Assembly: GCA_021802545.1 (NCBI GenBank)
Contig: JAJZRS010000002.1
Location: forward strand, 1-64,000
Direction of reading: 5' to 3'
Length of the DNA: 64,000 nt
Source of the DNA: Pseudomonadota bacterium
GTDB taxonomy: Bacteria; Pseudomonadota; Gammaproteobacteria; Burkholderiales; JABEVD01
In this document: positions 9,543 through 18,533 of the stretch, piece after piece
Position numbering within the stretch: position 1 is the first letter of the stretch
How the letters are laid out: the number at the start of each line of letters is the position of its first letter
Position numbers and translations under genes: made by a program
Notes under the pieces: model-generated
Database searches by the model: none
The model's input: only the letters and a program-made list of their open reading frames with translations
What the model was told of the DNA's origin: nothing

Positions 9543-10589
9543 TTATTGAACAGTCTCATAGCGCCTCATATCGATGCAATATTTCCTGCGAAGCAATCGA
9601 GACACCATCAAGCGTAGCTGCCATAGTATTCCACTCTTGGCGGCTTTCTCCCTAACCTTCTTCTGGACAGACAGGACCCCATATTTGTTCTCGACTCTTC
9701 TTCTAGCCAACATGTACGGTATATAAATCGCATTTACAACATCAGCAAGATTAGGAATATCATAGTGATCGACGCCAAGCTCATATTTATGAGCTGAAAT
9801 CTTTTTCAAACCATGAAAATGAAAACATATCAGCCTATTGCCGTTCAAAGTAACCGTCTCATGGCCTTCGCCCACGGTCTTGCCGCCGACATTCCAAGGC
9901 CCAACGTTTAAATTTTCATGACAAGACTCATACACATCATCGAACTGGATCTTCCATTGATCCAAGTATTTCTGATCCCCATACTTACCATTTTCGATCC
10001 GATCATAACACCACTCAATACAGTCTTCATACCATTTCCGCAGGAGTCGAAAAGAAACCTCAGAAGCCTGAACGCTAACGAACCCGGCATTAAACTTTCC
10101 GCAAACATCAAGATGTTGCTGGCTATGGGGGAATAAGTGCGGGGTAATGATTGTGGAGCAATCCGTGATCCGCGGGTGGGCGAAGTCGTTGAAGAAATAC
10201 ATATCAGCATCGACATACGCGGCATTCTCGACCCTGACAACTTCAAAAAGAAACCGAAGAATGGCCGATTTACACGTGAAATAGTATTCGACCTTCGATC
10301 GATTCAACTTCGCTTGCCTGAGTTCCGGAAAATGAGCCTCTATCGTCTCGAGTTTCACCGGCTTTAGACGGTCTAGCGACAACGATTCCAGCTTGTCGTA
10401 TGTGTCACTATCCATGCAGACGACCCATAGCACCGACTTTTTCACGTTTTTCAGGAGTGATTCATAAAGCGTCAGGCCAGTTGCTATGTAATTGATGTCG
10501 AATAAAGTACAAAAATTGGATTCTTCTACGCGATCATCAGCAATGACATCGTTCAGTTCATCTTTCATTGTTTGTTTGAGCTTTTCCAT
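9543..10589 (-). CDS. Nucleotide-diphospho-sugar transferase, GT8-like (GT-A fold)
   Basis: 348 residues. FCTLFDINYIATGLTLYESL resembles the N-terminal GT-A strand/helix of family 8 enzymes. AAYVDADMYFF carries a DxD (D127, D129) for metal and nucleotide-sugar binding. FNAGFVSVQ and CFHFHGLKK are the later conserved blocks (the last like the HxxGxxKPW region). It probably adds a sugar in repeat-unit assembly. The basic C-terminus (about 295-340) may bind membrane. The ATG at 10589 has AGGAAG upstream and overlaps the sulfotransferase gene by 25 nt. Confidence 0.68.
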   Translation of the reverse strand: MEKLKQTMKDELNDVIADDRVEESNFCTLFDINYIATGLTLYESLLKNVKKSVLWVVCMDSDTYDKLESLSLDRLKPVKLETIEAHFPELRQAKLNRSKVEYYFTCKSAILRFLFEVVRVENAAYVDADMYFFNDFAHPRITDCSTIITPHLFPHSQQHLDVCGKFNAGFVSVQASEVSFRLLRKWYEDCIEWCYDRIENGKYGDQKYLDQWKIQFDDVYESCHENLNVGPWNVGGKTVGEGHETVTLNGNRLICFHFHGLKKISAHKYELGVDHYDIPNLADVVNAIYIPYMLARRRVENKYGVLSVQKKVREKAAKSGILWQLRLMVSRLLRRKYCIDMRRYETVQ

Positions 10590-11515
10590 GAATCCAGCTT
10601 CCTACCCACCAAATCCTCCAGCTTGCCTATATCCTCACTAAAATGGTCGAGCAGTCTCTGCTTGAAGTCAGGATCGAGCGGCATTCGCACCTCCTTGACG
10701 ACATTCAACGCGTTCAAATATTCGCCCAGGCCGCCTTGAATCCCCAGCGTTCGCTTGAACGACTTGCTCAAAGAAAGCAAGGGCGAGGGAATTTTTCCCA
10801 GCATCCTGCGCAAGCCAACCGATTTTGCCCGTTTGTTTTCATTGATTCGCTGAAATTCGAAGTCGGGCCGCTGCTCCAAATTCAAAAATTCGAGCACCTT
10901 ATCGAATTCTTGGCGAGTCTGATTCACGAATTCGTCGAAAAAGATGATATGGATTCTATCTCTTTCGATCGTGTCAAATAGCCTTCCAATTTGAATCGAG
11001 TACATGCCAATATCGCTATACATCAACAATTTAGCATCCGGACAATGCTTCGGCAAGAACACCCCATTTCGCCTGCTTTCTTGCTTCTCCCAGGCAAGCT
11101 GAAAATTTTCAATATCCTCATAGCCTTCAAAAACCAGTTGACTATGAAACGAATAAATCATGTCGACAGGATTCCGCAGCATCACGATGATCCTTGATTC
11201 ATTGTTATATTCGTATATGTTCTTGATTGCCACGTCGGAATATAGATAAAACACCGAGGCATCGCACAGCACTTTCTGGTTCTCGCGAGGCGAGCTAAAA
11301 ATGGATTCGTACTTGTCGAAAGTATCGAATTTTGACTCTGCTTTCAGTCCGGGGAAATCATCGGCGAAATAGTACGGCTCCTTGGGTTGAGACATCATGA
11401 CTTGCGGATGATGCCTCAAATATTCGCTCAACGCAGTAGTGCCGCACTTTGGCGCACCTGCAATAAATGTATTCACTTTTCTCATGTCTGCAGGAATTAT
11501 CCGTAAACTTTGCAC
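10565..11515 (-). CDS. PAPS-dependent sulfotransferase (PF00685-like)
   Basis: 316 residues from a GTG at 11515, which has AAAGAAG upstream; an ATG at 11485 beginning MRKVNTFIAGAPKCGTTALS is an alternative. APKCGTTAL is the 5'-phosphosulfate-binding loop with its Lys, as in heparan-type N-deacetylase/sulfotransferases. SRIIVMLRNPVDMIYSFHSQ is the 3'-phosphate-binding strand-helix with Arg and Ser. It transfers sulfate from PAPS to a carbohydrate. It differs in family flavour from the sulfotransferase at 5246-6364, which suggests two sulfation positions in the polymer. Acceptor unknown. Confidence 0.85.
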   Translation of the reverse strand: MQSLRIIPADMRKVNTFIAGAPKCGTTALSEYLRHHPQVMMSQPKEPYYFADDFPGLKAESKFDTFDKYESIFSSPRENQKVLCDASVFYLYSDVAIKNIYEYNNESRIIVMLRNPVDMIYSFHSQLVFEGYEDIENFQLAWEKQESRRNGVFLPKHCPDAKLLMYSDIGMYSIQIGRLFDTIERDRIHIIFFDEFVNQTRQEFDKVLEFLNLEQRPDFEFQRINENKRAKSVGLRRMLGKIPSPLLSLSKSFKRTLGIQGGLGEYLNALNVVKEVRMPLDPDFKQRLLDHFSEDIGKLEDLVGRKLDSWKSSNKQ

Positions 11516-11536
11516 AAACTTCTTTACGCAAGATCG

Positions 11537-13198
11537 TCAAAGACAAACCAAGTCGTGGTGCCCTCGGTCGATCATTTCAGTGAATGCCCTATATATCTCA
11601 TGGTTTTCGATGGGCTCTGCAAGCTCAAATGCACCATTTATCTTCGAGTAGGCCTCAGCCCTGTCAACATCATCATACCTCGACAATCCGGGCAAGAGCG
11701 GCGTATCCGCGAACACATATTTGTTGAACCAGAGAAAGGCGATTTTTGCACTCAAAATCTGCTCTGGTGTCAGGTCCGGAAGATTGTCGATGTCATCCAG
11801 AAGCGCCTTATATTCGGTTACGCTTCTTGCCTGATAATTGGTTCCGCTTTCCTCATGCTGACAGGACGAGGCCGCTATGACCTTGACTCCCAGGCAAGGC
11901 GCCTCTATGCCCACCGTCCCATGGGAAGTAATGATCACTTTCGCCAATTCGAAAATCGCCGAGTTATGAACCTTCTTTTCCAGATAGATGAATCCGGCGC
12001 CCAGCGAGCCATTTATTTCCTCGACCACCTCTTTAACAGTGACTCCGCATGGGTAAAGCGGCTCGGAAGGATGCGGCTTAACGTACACTTCCTCGACCTT
12101 GCTTCTTTCCGCCAACATGATCAAGGTTTCCCTCAGCCATACGTAGTTATCCGAATAGTTCTGCCAAAGTGGGTAGCGTACGGCGTCGACAAAGGCATGT
12201 GTCATTATAAAAATCTTTCCTTTCCCGTCAGTCCCGAAAGATTCCTTGAATTGATCTACCGTATTGATTTCATTGTTGGCATAAACGAAGCCCACATCGA
12301 TCTGGTTTGCGTCTCTGGCCCCCATCCTGTTACCGAAGGCAACCTGGAACTCCTGATCGATTTCCTGTTCCGTTTTGTTTTTCTTGATCAGTGCCTCGTA
12401 TTCCTTCCTGTAATACTGCACCTTGTAGATGAACTTCTTGTCCGCAGGATTTGATGCGATGCTTATCGGCTTGGTATATGCGGTGGTCCATATCCTGATA
12501 TTCCGATCCAGCGATGCGGCCGCCTTGATGACCAGCCCGAATTTTGCATAGACATCGTGAGTCATCACGATGTCCGTCACATCGTTGACATTGATGATTT
12601 CACGATACCGGTAATAGCGATACAGAGAGTTATAGATCAGCGCAAAATACATCAGATCCGGCTTTCTTGCGGTCGGCCTGCTGGTCAGGCGGAGATATTC
12701 GTCGTAGACAAGGTCTCCAATTTCCTGTCCGCCGACTTCCAGGCTGATTCCCTTGTCGATACGATAATTGGCCGACAGGCTGAACGACAATGTTCCCGTG
12801 ATGGCCCTGATATGATTCTTCAGATCGAGAAACCGGTATACGCCGACAAATCGTGAAATATCGAAGGCATGCGCAATGGTCTGCACCAAGCATGTCTCGC
12901 CGTATTCGGTCAACGCAAAGGCGGACGTATGATTTTTGCTTCCCAGGAGCATGCGAATCAGACAAGAATTCAGATTCGCCGTAGGATGCTCCCAAAGCAT
13001 CTCAACCATGATCTTCTTTTCTTCTTCGGCGCCTTCAGGATGGGTATTGCGCTCGACATATCGCCTGACGTTGTCCAAATTCAACGAAGAATACAAAGGC
13101 CTGTTTCGCAGAACCATTCTTCTAGCCTTAAGAAACCCTAAACCAGTATGCTGAAGAAGCAGCGACAATGTTTGACGCATCAAAAAAGCCCGATACAA
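11537..13198 (-). CDS. Capsule polysaccharide biosynthesis-type protein (GT-B-like), unassigned
   Basis: 553 residues with no clear membrane segments. The C-terminal part has VYVKPHPSEP (about residue 385) and VIITSHGTVGIEAPCLGVKVIA (about 435-456). This KxHP plus SxxGxE-xPxxG arrangement is found in KpsC/KpsS, CDP-glycerol transferase and sialyltransferase-like GT-B enzymes. The N-terminal 250 residues are not recognisable. It could be the transferase for the CMP-activated nonulosonic acid made by the genes to its right, but that is inference from position only. The gene lies between the SDR and the sulfotransferase with short gaps. Confidence 0.55.
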   Translation of the reverse strand: MYRAFLMRQTLSLLLQHTGLGFLKARRMVLRNRPLYSSLNLDNVRRYVERNTHPEGAEEEKKIMVEMLWEHPTANLNSCLIRMLLGSKNHTSAFALTEYGETCLVQTIAHAFDISRFVGVYRFLDLKNHIRAITGTLSFSLSANYRIDKGISLEVGGQEIGDLVYDEYLRLTSRPTARKPDLMYFALIYNSLYRYYRYREIINVNDVTDIVMTHDVYAKFGLVIKAAASLDRNIRIWTTAYTKPISIASNPADKKFIYKVQYYRKEYEALIKKNKTEQEIDQEFQVAFGNRMGARDANQIDVGFVYANNEINTVDQFKESFGTDGKGKIFIMTHAFVDAVRYPLWQNYSDNYVWLRETLIMLAERSKVEEVYVKPHPSEPLYPCGVTVKEVVEEINGSLGAGFIYLEKKVHNSAIFELAKVIITSHGTVGIEAPCLGVKVIAASSCQHEESGTNYQARSVTEYKALLDDIDNLPDLTPEQILSAKIAFLWFNKYVFADTPLLPGLSRYDDVDRAEAYSKINGAFELAEPIENHEIYRAFTEMIDRGHHDLVCL

Positions 13199-13212
13199 AT
13201 TATGTTAAATGA

Positions 13213-13980
13213 TCAAAGAGAGAAGCCATCGTCGACGATGATATTCTGTCCGGTCACATATCTTGACGACTCGGACAGCAGGAAAAGCAAAGTGCCGATG
13301 ATATCCCCGCTCTCGAGCATTCCTTTTTTTCCGCAATATGAATCGTAGCGCTCCAAAAAACTCTGCGGCTGCCCCTCCAGTATCCCTCCCGGAGAAAGCG
13401 TGTTAACCCGAATGCCATCGCGCTTGAAATATTGTGCGAAATACCGGGTGAGGTGATTCACTGAAGACTTGATTGCAGCATATTCCACCGGCATGGTCAT
13501 CGACGTTCCCTCATAAACATCAAAACGCGGCGCCATCGAGCCATAAATGGAAGATATGTTGATGATGTTCCCATATCCTTGGTTGCTGAAATAAAGGCCG
13601 AACTGTTGTGCTACCAGGAAATATCCGCCCAAATGCAAGCCGACATTTTCGCAGAAGTCCTCGTAGGTCACGTCATCCAGTTTGCGCCCATAGTTCTTGT
13701 TGCGAGGGTAGGCATTGTTCACCACTCCATCGATGTGTCCGTACTTGTTTCCCAACTTCTCGATCAGTCCGGCCACAGAATCCTTGCTCGTAATGTCCAG
13801 TTGTTGAGCTTCGGCCAAACCTGGATGCGCTGATTCGATTTCAGCGGCAATCTGCCTGGCTGTTTCAATGTCCCTGTCCGCGACGACAGCGATTCCGCCT
13901 ATTCCGGCAATTGCCGAGCAAAACCTGCGGCCCAGATATCCTGCCCCGCCGGTGACCACCACGACCTTTCCATCCATCAT
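13213..13980 (-). CDS. Short-chain dehydrogenase/reductase (PtmA-like)
   Basis: 255 residues from the ATG at 13980, chosen because AAGGGGTGG precedes it and it overlaps the nitrilase TGA (ATGA). VVVVTGGAGYLGRRF is the TGxxxGxG cofactor site, a Ser-rich INISSIYGS strand gives the catalytic Ser, and EYAAIK gives Tyr and Lys of YxxxK. SDRs of this type (ptmA) occur in Campylobacter legionaminic acid loci. Here it lies downstream of legF with an aminotransferase and a nitrilase, so it may oxidise or reduce a sugar precursor. The precise reaction is unknown. Confidence 0.78.
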   Translation of the reverse strand: MMDGKVVVVTGGAGYLGRRFCSAIAGIGGIAVVADRDIETARQIAAEIESAHPGLAEAQQLDITSKDSVAGLIEKLGNKYGHIDGVVNNAYPRNKNYGRKLDDVTYEDFCENVGLHLGGYFLVAQQFGLYFSNQGYGNIINISSIYGSMAPRFDVYEGTSMTMPVEYAAIKSSVNHLTRYFAQYFKRDGIRVNTLSPGGILEGQPQSFLERYDSYCGKKGMLESGDIIGTLLFLLSESSRYVTGQNIIVDDGFSL

Positions 13981-14780
13981 TCCACCCCTTCGCACAATTT
14001 CCGGTACAAGCCATAACGCTTGTCGCGAACTGTCGGAAACTCATTCCGATATTTACCGACCAGTGAAGGGTCGATTTCGTAAATATCCATTTCCGATTCA
14101 GAATGCACAGGCTGAAGCACGTTTCCGTCAGGCGCCACGACCATCGAGCTTTTCTCATACTGCAGCCCGTTGCCGTCCACTCCCACCCTGTTCACGCCGA
14201 AAACGAAGAGCTGATTCTCAATGGCTCGCGCAATCAGCAATGCGCGCCAGTGATCGACCCTGCGTGCAGGCCAATTTGCGATATTGACGACTGCATTGCA
14301 TTGCCTTGACATCAGCGAAAAGAGCTCGGGAAAACGAAGATCGTAGCATATCGAGCATCCCAGCATCAGGCCGGACGTTTGCACCAATCCGAGCGCATCC
14401 CCGGCTTCTAGCACCTTTTCCTCCCCTGCGAAGCTGAAGGGATGAATTTTGGAGTAAAGTGCCTCCACTTTTCCCGAGCTACTGGCAAGGCAAAGGGAGT
14501 TCCGCGGCAAACTAACGGATGAGTGCAAGAGGTTTGCGCCGAATATCATGTCCACTCGGGTTTCGGCGGCAAGCTTCCCGAATTTCTCTAGCGTGCCGGA
14601 TCCGACAACCGGTTCGGCTGTGACGCCCATGTCAAGCGAATAGCCGGTAAGCGTCATTTCCGGATAAACGACCAGAGCGCAGTCGTGCCCAGCCGCCTTT
14701 CTGGCGAATTCGCCGCAGCGCTCGAAATTCACCTCCTTGTCCAACCAGCGCTGGTCCAAGGAAACAAGCGCCAGACGCAT
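13977..14780 (-). CDS. Carbon-nitrogen hydrolase (nitrilase superfamily, omega-amidase-like)
   Basis: 267 residues. The catalytic Glu-Lys-Cys triad is visible: E41 in YPEMTLTGY, K111 in YSKIHPF and C145 in SICYDLRFPELF. The CYDLRFPEL motif is characteristic of omega-amidases/Nit2 and related amidohydrolases, which open primary amides such as 2-oxoglutaramate. The ATG at 14780 shares one base with the TGA of the aminotransferase gene, so the two are translationally coupled. A nitrilase is unusual in a surface-sugar operon. It might remove the keto-amide formed by glutamine-dependent transamination, or act on an N-acyl substituent. Confidence 0.85.
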   Translation of the reverse strand: MRLALVSLDQRWLDKEVNFERCGEFARKAAGHDCALVVYPEMTLTGYSLDMGVTAEPVVGSGTLEKFGKLAAETRVDMIFGANLLHSSVSLPRNSLCLASSSGKVEALYSKIHPFSFAGEEKVLEAGDALGLVQTSGLMLGCSICYDLRFPELFSLMSRQCNAVVNIANWPARRVDHWRALLIARAIENQLFVFGVNRVGVDGNGLQYEKSSMVVAPDGNVLQPVHSESEMDIYEIDPSLVGKYRNEFPTVRDKRYGLYRKLCEGVE

Positions 14781-16072
14781 CAATTGAATTTCCTGAATAC
14801 TGGTTTTATGGCTGGACCGACAAGATACTTTTCCACCCCTTCTTCGAGCGCCTTTCGATATACGCTGAATGTCCGGTCGAGAGCTGTCTCGGTGGCGGCA
14901 AGCGTTTCATCATCATGTCTGTAGGCCAGCGCTATCCAAGGCATCAGCACGCCATTTCTAACCATTTCCTGAGAAAAAAGCGTCCTCAGGGCAAAGGAGT
15001 GGTTATCTTCATTATCCATAGTGAGATAATAAGGGGAACACGGAATCCCCCCGACCTTGAAACTCTTTTCAATGCCATGCGCTTCAGCCTGCCGCTGCAT
15101 CATGGCCATGAGTTTCCGTCCATAGTCCCACAAGTGCTCAACCACGTTATGGCGCTGCAAAAAGTTCATCGAGGCTACGAATGCGCCAAGCCCCCCCATC
15201 TCCGCGCCGTGGGTGGTGGACAGAAGAAATACTCTTTCCCTGCCCTCGAATTCGATCGACCCGAGCTCCATGATTTCACGCCTCCCAGCAACTGCAGCCA
15301 CGGCAAATCCATTGGCCATCGCCTTGCCGAAGGTACAAATATCTGGGGTGATTCCATAAAGGTGCTGAGCTCCCTTCATGTGCCAGCGAAATCCAGAGAT
15401 CATCTCGTCAACAACGAATACAGCGCCGTTCTTCCTGCAAAGCGCCTGGACCTTTTGCAGGTACCCTTCACTTGGATCTTCGGTTGTTGCGGCTTCCATC
15501 ACCACGCATGCGAATTGCCCTGGGTACTGTTCAAACAGTGTCTCGAGAGAAGCGATGTCATTATATTTGAACATCTTCGTCAGATCGATGGTGGACTGTG
15601 GAATGCCTTTTGTAAGGGGAGTAGAACCGATAAACCAGTCGTCATAGGAAAAGAAGGCATGATCGGCGCACCGGGCCACCAAGTCTCTTCCCGTATAAGC
15701 CCGGGCAAGCTTAACTGCTGCTGAAACGGCGGTCGACCCGTTCTTGGTAAACTTTACCATGTCAACAGAATCGATAAGCTCAACCATCAATTCAGCCGCT
15801 TCCAGTTCGATCATGGAGGGACGAGTCAGGTTGTTGCCTTTCCTGATCTGCTCATAGGCGGCCGCATCGATTTCGTCCTCGGCATAGCCGATATTGACGG
15901 CTCTCAGGGCCATTCCATAATCGAGAAAACGGTTACCCTTTTCGTCGAAAACGTAAGTACCCTTTCCCCGCTCCAGAATTTGCGGGGCATTCGTCGGAAA
16001 CTGATCGAATCCCCTGGAATAAGTGTGGGCTCCGCCTGGAATAACTTTTAACAAACGCTCTTGATGTGTCAT
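14780..16072 (-). CDS. Class III PLP-dependent aminotransferase (glutamate-1-semialdehyde aminomutase-like)
   Basis: 430 residues. The N-terminus IPGGAHTYSRGFDQFP resembles glutamate-1-semialdehyde aminomutase. FVVDEMISGFR (D222, E223) binds the pyridine nitrogen of PLP, and ICTFGKAMANG holds the Schiff-base Lys (K250). Since haem synthesis has its own hemL, and this copy lies between legF and a nitrilase with ATGA-type overlaps, it is more likely a sugar-modifying aminotransferase. Class III enzymes are uncommon in sugar amination, which usually uses DegT-type enzymes such as LegC. Substrate unknown. Confidence 0.85.
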   Translation of the reverse strand: MTHQERLLKVIPGGAHTYSRGFDQFPTNAPQILERGKGTYVFDEKGNRFLDYGMALRAVNIGYAEDEIDAAAYEQIRKGNNLTRPSMIELEAAELMVELIDSVDMVKFTKNGSTAVSAAVKLARAYTGRDLVARCADHAFFSYDDWFIGSTPLTKGIPQSTIDLTKMFKYNDIASLETLFEQYPGQFACVVMEAATTEDPSEGYLQKVQALCRKNGAVFVVDEMISGFRWHMKGAQHLYGITPDICTFGKAMANGFAVAAVAGRREIMELGSIEFEGRERVFLLSTTHGAEMGGLGAFVASMNFLQRHNVVEHLWDYGRKLMAMMQRQAEAHGIEKSFKVGGIPCSPYYLTMDNEDNHSFALRTLFSQEMVRNGVLMPWIALAYRHDDETLAATETALDRTFSVYRKALEEGVEKYLVGPAIKPVFRKFN

Positions 16073-16779
16073 TTAATAAGTTCCCTATTTTTCATAATCG
16101 TTTCTATCAGCAGCAAATCGACCATGTCGTCGATTTCAGGTGATTTCCATTTTGGCACGACATACGCGATCGTATTTTCATGAATAAAATCTCCTTCTCT
16201 AGCCAAGGCTTCGTATGTGGAAATATAAACCGAACCTTCGAGGAAATAGGCAGGATCGAGGTCTTGTCGACGCATCGTTTTGAATGGCTTGCCCGACGAG
16301 GTCACCAATCTGCAACCATCCAGATGAAACATGAACGCAGGATGAGTTGTTTCGGCCAAACAAACGCTTACAATTGAGCCCGCATTTTCGTTGACCAATT
16401 TCAGAATCGAAGCGTCGATATCCTGTGCTTCGCGCAATGGCGAAGTTGGTTCAATCACTGCTATAAGATCAAAATGCTTCCCGCGCTGCTCATAATAATC
16501 GATCGCATGATTGATCGCCCCCATTGAGTCAGCAGTATCGGTAGCCAATTCAGGCGGGCGCATGAATGGAACGCTTGCCCCATATTGCCTCGAAATCTCT
16601 GCGATCTCATCGCTATCCGTACTTACGACCACTTCGTCAATATATGCCGAATCCCGTGCCGCATCAATACTCCAGGCAATTAGCGGCTTGCCACACAATT
16701 CCCGAATATTCTTTCCTGGGAGGCCCTTTGATCCGCCGCGCGCAGGAACGATTGCGAGCACTTTTTTTCCTTCAATCAT
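16069..16779 (-). CDS. legF: CMP-legionaminic acid synthetase (acylneuraminate cytidylyltransferase family)
   Basis: Activates a nonulosonic acid with CTP to give the CMP-sugar. 236 residues from the ATG at 16779, which has GGAGAC 8 nt upstream. VLAIVPARGGSKGLPGKNIR is the CTP-binding loop of the NeuA/PseF/LegF family. VVVSTDSDEIA, IEPTSPLR and the MRRQDLDPAYF region follow. Legionaminic rather than neuraminic acid is chosen because the guanylyltransferase PtmE, LegB and LegC are all in the same operon. It overlaps ptmE by 8 nt and the aminotransferase by 4 nt. Confidence 0.88.
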   Translation of the reverse strand: MIEGKKVLAIVPARGGSKGLPGKNIRELCGKPLIAWSIDAARDSAYIDEVVVSTDSDEIAEISRQYGASVPFMRPPELATDTADSMGAINHAIDYYEQRGKHFDLIAVIEPTSPLREAQDIDASILKLVNENAGSIVSVCLAETTHPAFMFHLDGCRLVTSSGKPFKTMRRQDLDPAYFLEGSVYISTYEALAREGDFIHENTIAYVVPKWKSPEIDDMVDLLLIETIMKNRELIK

Positions 16780-17824
16780 GGAAAGTCTCCTGGAATTCAC
16801 CATTGGCACGCTCGAAATCTGCCATGTGCCCCACATCAAGCCAGTATTCCCTGACCGGGAAGACAGCAGCCCCCTGATCCTGGTCCACCAGTTTCTCGAA
16901 AAGCGTCGTCATGTCAAAATACGTATCCTGCGGTATCAGATCCAAAGCTTTCGGTTCCAAGACATAGACGCCTGCATTGACGAAGAATCTATGCACGGGT
17001 TTCTCCTCGATGCCGACAACTTTGTGAGTGTCTATTTTCACGACTCCGTAAGGAACCTGGAAATCATATTCCCTCACGCACATCGTTGCGTTGACATGGT
17101 GTCCGACATGAAAATCGAGCAGATGGTTGAAATTGACCTTGGTCAAAAGATCGCCATTCATGACAAAAATGGGGTGAGCCGGCCTCTCTGGCAGCAGGCT
17201 CAAGGCGCCAGCAGTACCCAGTTTCCTGGTTTCGTGAACATATCGGATTTCAGCCCCCCAGCGTGATCCGTCCCCAAAATACTCAGTGATGATCTCCGCC
17301 TTGTAGTTAACGCATATGTAGAACTTTCTGAAGCCGAATTCCATGAAACTCAGCAATATGGTTTCAAGTATGGGTCTGCCTCCAATCTTCAGCATTGGTT
17401 TCGGGCATTCTTCGGTGAGCGGGCGAAGACGTGTGCCAAGCCCCCCCGCCATCAACACAACTACATTTTCCCTTTCAACCGGCGCCAGCAATTCATCCAG
17501 CATTTCTAGTCCCACAACGCACCCAGCCCCGTCCAAAACAGGCAAGTGATGAAGCCGGCCCAATTTCATTCGTGACAAAATTGCTTCACGGTCGTCGTCC
17601 AGACGGCAGACATTCGGCTTTCGATTCATGATCGATTTCACCGGCCCTTCCAGTGAAATGCCTTGCAAAATGCCGCGACGGATATCGCCATCGGTAATGG
17701 TTCCCAACAACTTGTTCTGCTCATCAACAGCCAAGGCAATTTGCATGGCAGACTGATCGATGATCCGGATCGTTTCGCGAATCGTGGTCTCCTGATTCAC
17801 AAGGATCTTCCTGAAATTTTCCAT
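16772..17824 (-). CDS. ptmE: Sugar-1-phosphate guanylyltransferase with two CBS domains (PtmE-like)
   Basis: 350 residues: two CBS motifs in residues 1-115 (GTITDGDIRRGIL, HHLPVLDGAGCVVGLE), then a nucleotidyltransferase domain starting VVLMAGGLGTRLRPLTEECPKPM with the GxGTRL loop and Lys. The NGDLLTKVNF metal site and EEKPVHRFFVNAGVY are also visible. In Campylobacter jejuni the matching CBS-nucleotidyltransferase PtmE makes GDP-glucosamine at the head of the legionaminic acid route. The CBS pair may sense adenine nucleotides. Position directly before legF supports the same role here. Confidence 0.85.
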   Translation of the reverse strand: MENFRKILVNQETTIRETIRIIDQSAMQIALAVDEQNKLLGTITDGDIRRGILQGISLEGPVKSIMNRKPNVCRLDDDREAILSRMKLGRLHHLPVLDGAGCVVGLEMLDELLAPVERENVVVLMAGGLGTRLRPLTEECPKPMLKIGGRPILETILLSFMEFGFRKFYICVNYKAEIITEYFGDGSRWGAEIRYVHETRKLGTAGALSLLPERPAHPIFVMNGDLLTKVNFNHLLDFHVGHHVNATMCVREYDFQVPYGVVKIDTHKVVGIEEKPVHRFFVNAGVYVLEPKALDLIPQDTYFDMTTLFEKLVDQDQGAAVFPVREYWLDVGHMADFERANGEFQETFHD

Positions 17825-17847
17825 GATTAAGTCAATTCAATAAAGAG

Positions 17848-18516
17848 TCAGAATATTTCCCTGATCAGCATGAATGCTTCGGCATAATCCACGCCGATGC
17901 TTGCTCCCCTATAGCGCGCCAACGCCCGAATCGCGCTGAAACCGCGTGGAAACGGGTCGGGCTGCGCTTCCGTCTCATATTTCCCCATGATTGCTATCTT
18001 GTCTTCGATATACGGGGTGATATCCGAATACATGTTGGGAATAAACAGCCGATGCGACAATGCAGGAGCCGCCTCTGTTGAGGAGAGCGTTTCGAAACAG
18101 AGAATCCGCTTCACTCCCATTTTGCTCATGTAGAATGTTTTCAGCACCGACATGGTGGCCGTAAAAACAGCATGATGATCGGTATGCACATCGCCCGCGT
18201 GAACAAGATAGACCGTTTCAGGACAAATTTCCTCGATCGCCTCCCTGATCTTGTCCATCAAGACCGACAACGAAATCTCTCCAAGCTGAATGGTGGGGAA
18301 ACCCAGCTTTCTAACTTTGTGCATTCCGTAGGCTTTTCCGACGTCATCCACTTCCTTGGCCTTGCGCTCCACCAAATCCGCGCTCCACTTGGGAGCGTAG
18401 GTTTCTGTGACAACAATCCAATTGAGCTCCGCCCCTTCAGCCTTGTGTCGAAGCAGCGTGCCCCCGCAACCCAGAGTTTCATCGTCAGGGTGAGGCGATA
18501 TGACTAGAATTTTCAT
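17848..18516 (-). CDS. PIG-L family N-acetylglucosaminyl deacetylase
   Basis: 222 residues. The zinc motif PHPDDETLGCGGT lies at residues 8-20, and the second metal/catalytic site is HAGDVHTDHHAVF at about 105-118. PIG-L/LmbE enzymes remove the N-acetyl group from GlcNAc-type sugars, often as lipid- or nucleotide-linked forms. It lies between legG and ptmE, so it may de-N-acetylate a legionaminic acid precursor or the finished sugar, allowing a different N-acyl group. That target is inferred from position only. Confidence 0.85.
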   Translation of the reverse strand: MKILVISPHPDDETLGCGGTLLRHKAEGAELNWIVVTETYAPKWSADLVERKAKEVDDVGKAYGMHKVRKLGFPTIQLGEISLSVLMDKIREAIEEICPETVYLVHAGDVHTDHHAVFTATMSVLKTFYMSKMGVKRILCFETLSSTEAAPALSHRLFIPNMYSDITPYIEDKIAIMGKYETEAQPDPFPRGFSAIRALARYRGASIGVDYAEAFMLIREIF

Positions 18517-18533
18517 GAAAGACTGATTTCCTT

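Noticed and set aside
14780-16072. Haem biosynthesis gene hemL
   Set aside because: The family resemblance is real, but the gene is embedded with stop-start overlaps among sugar genes, which argues for a different substrate.
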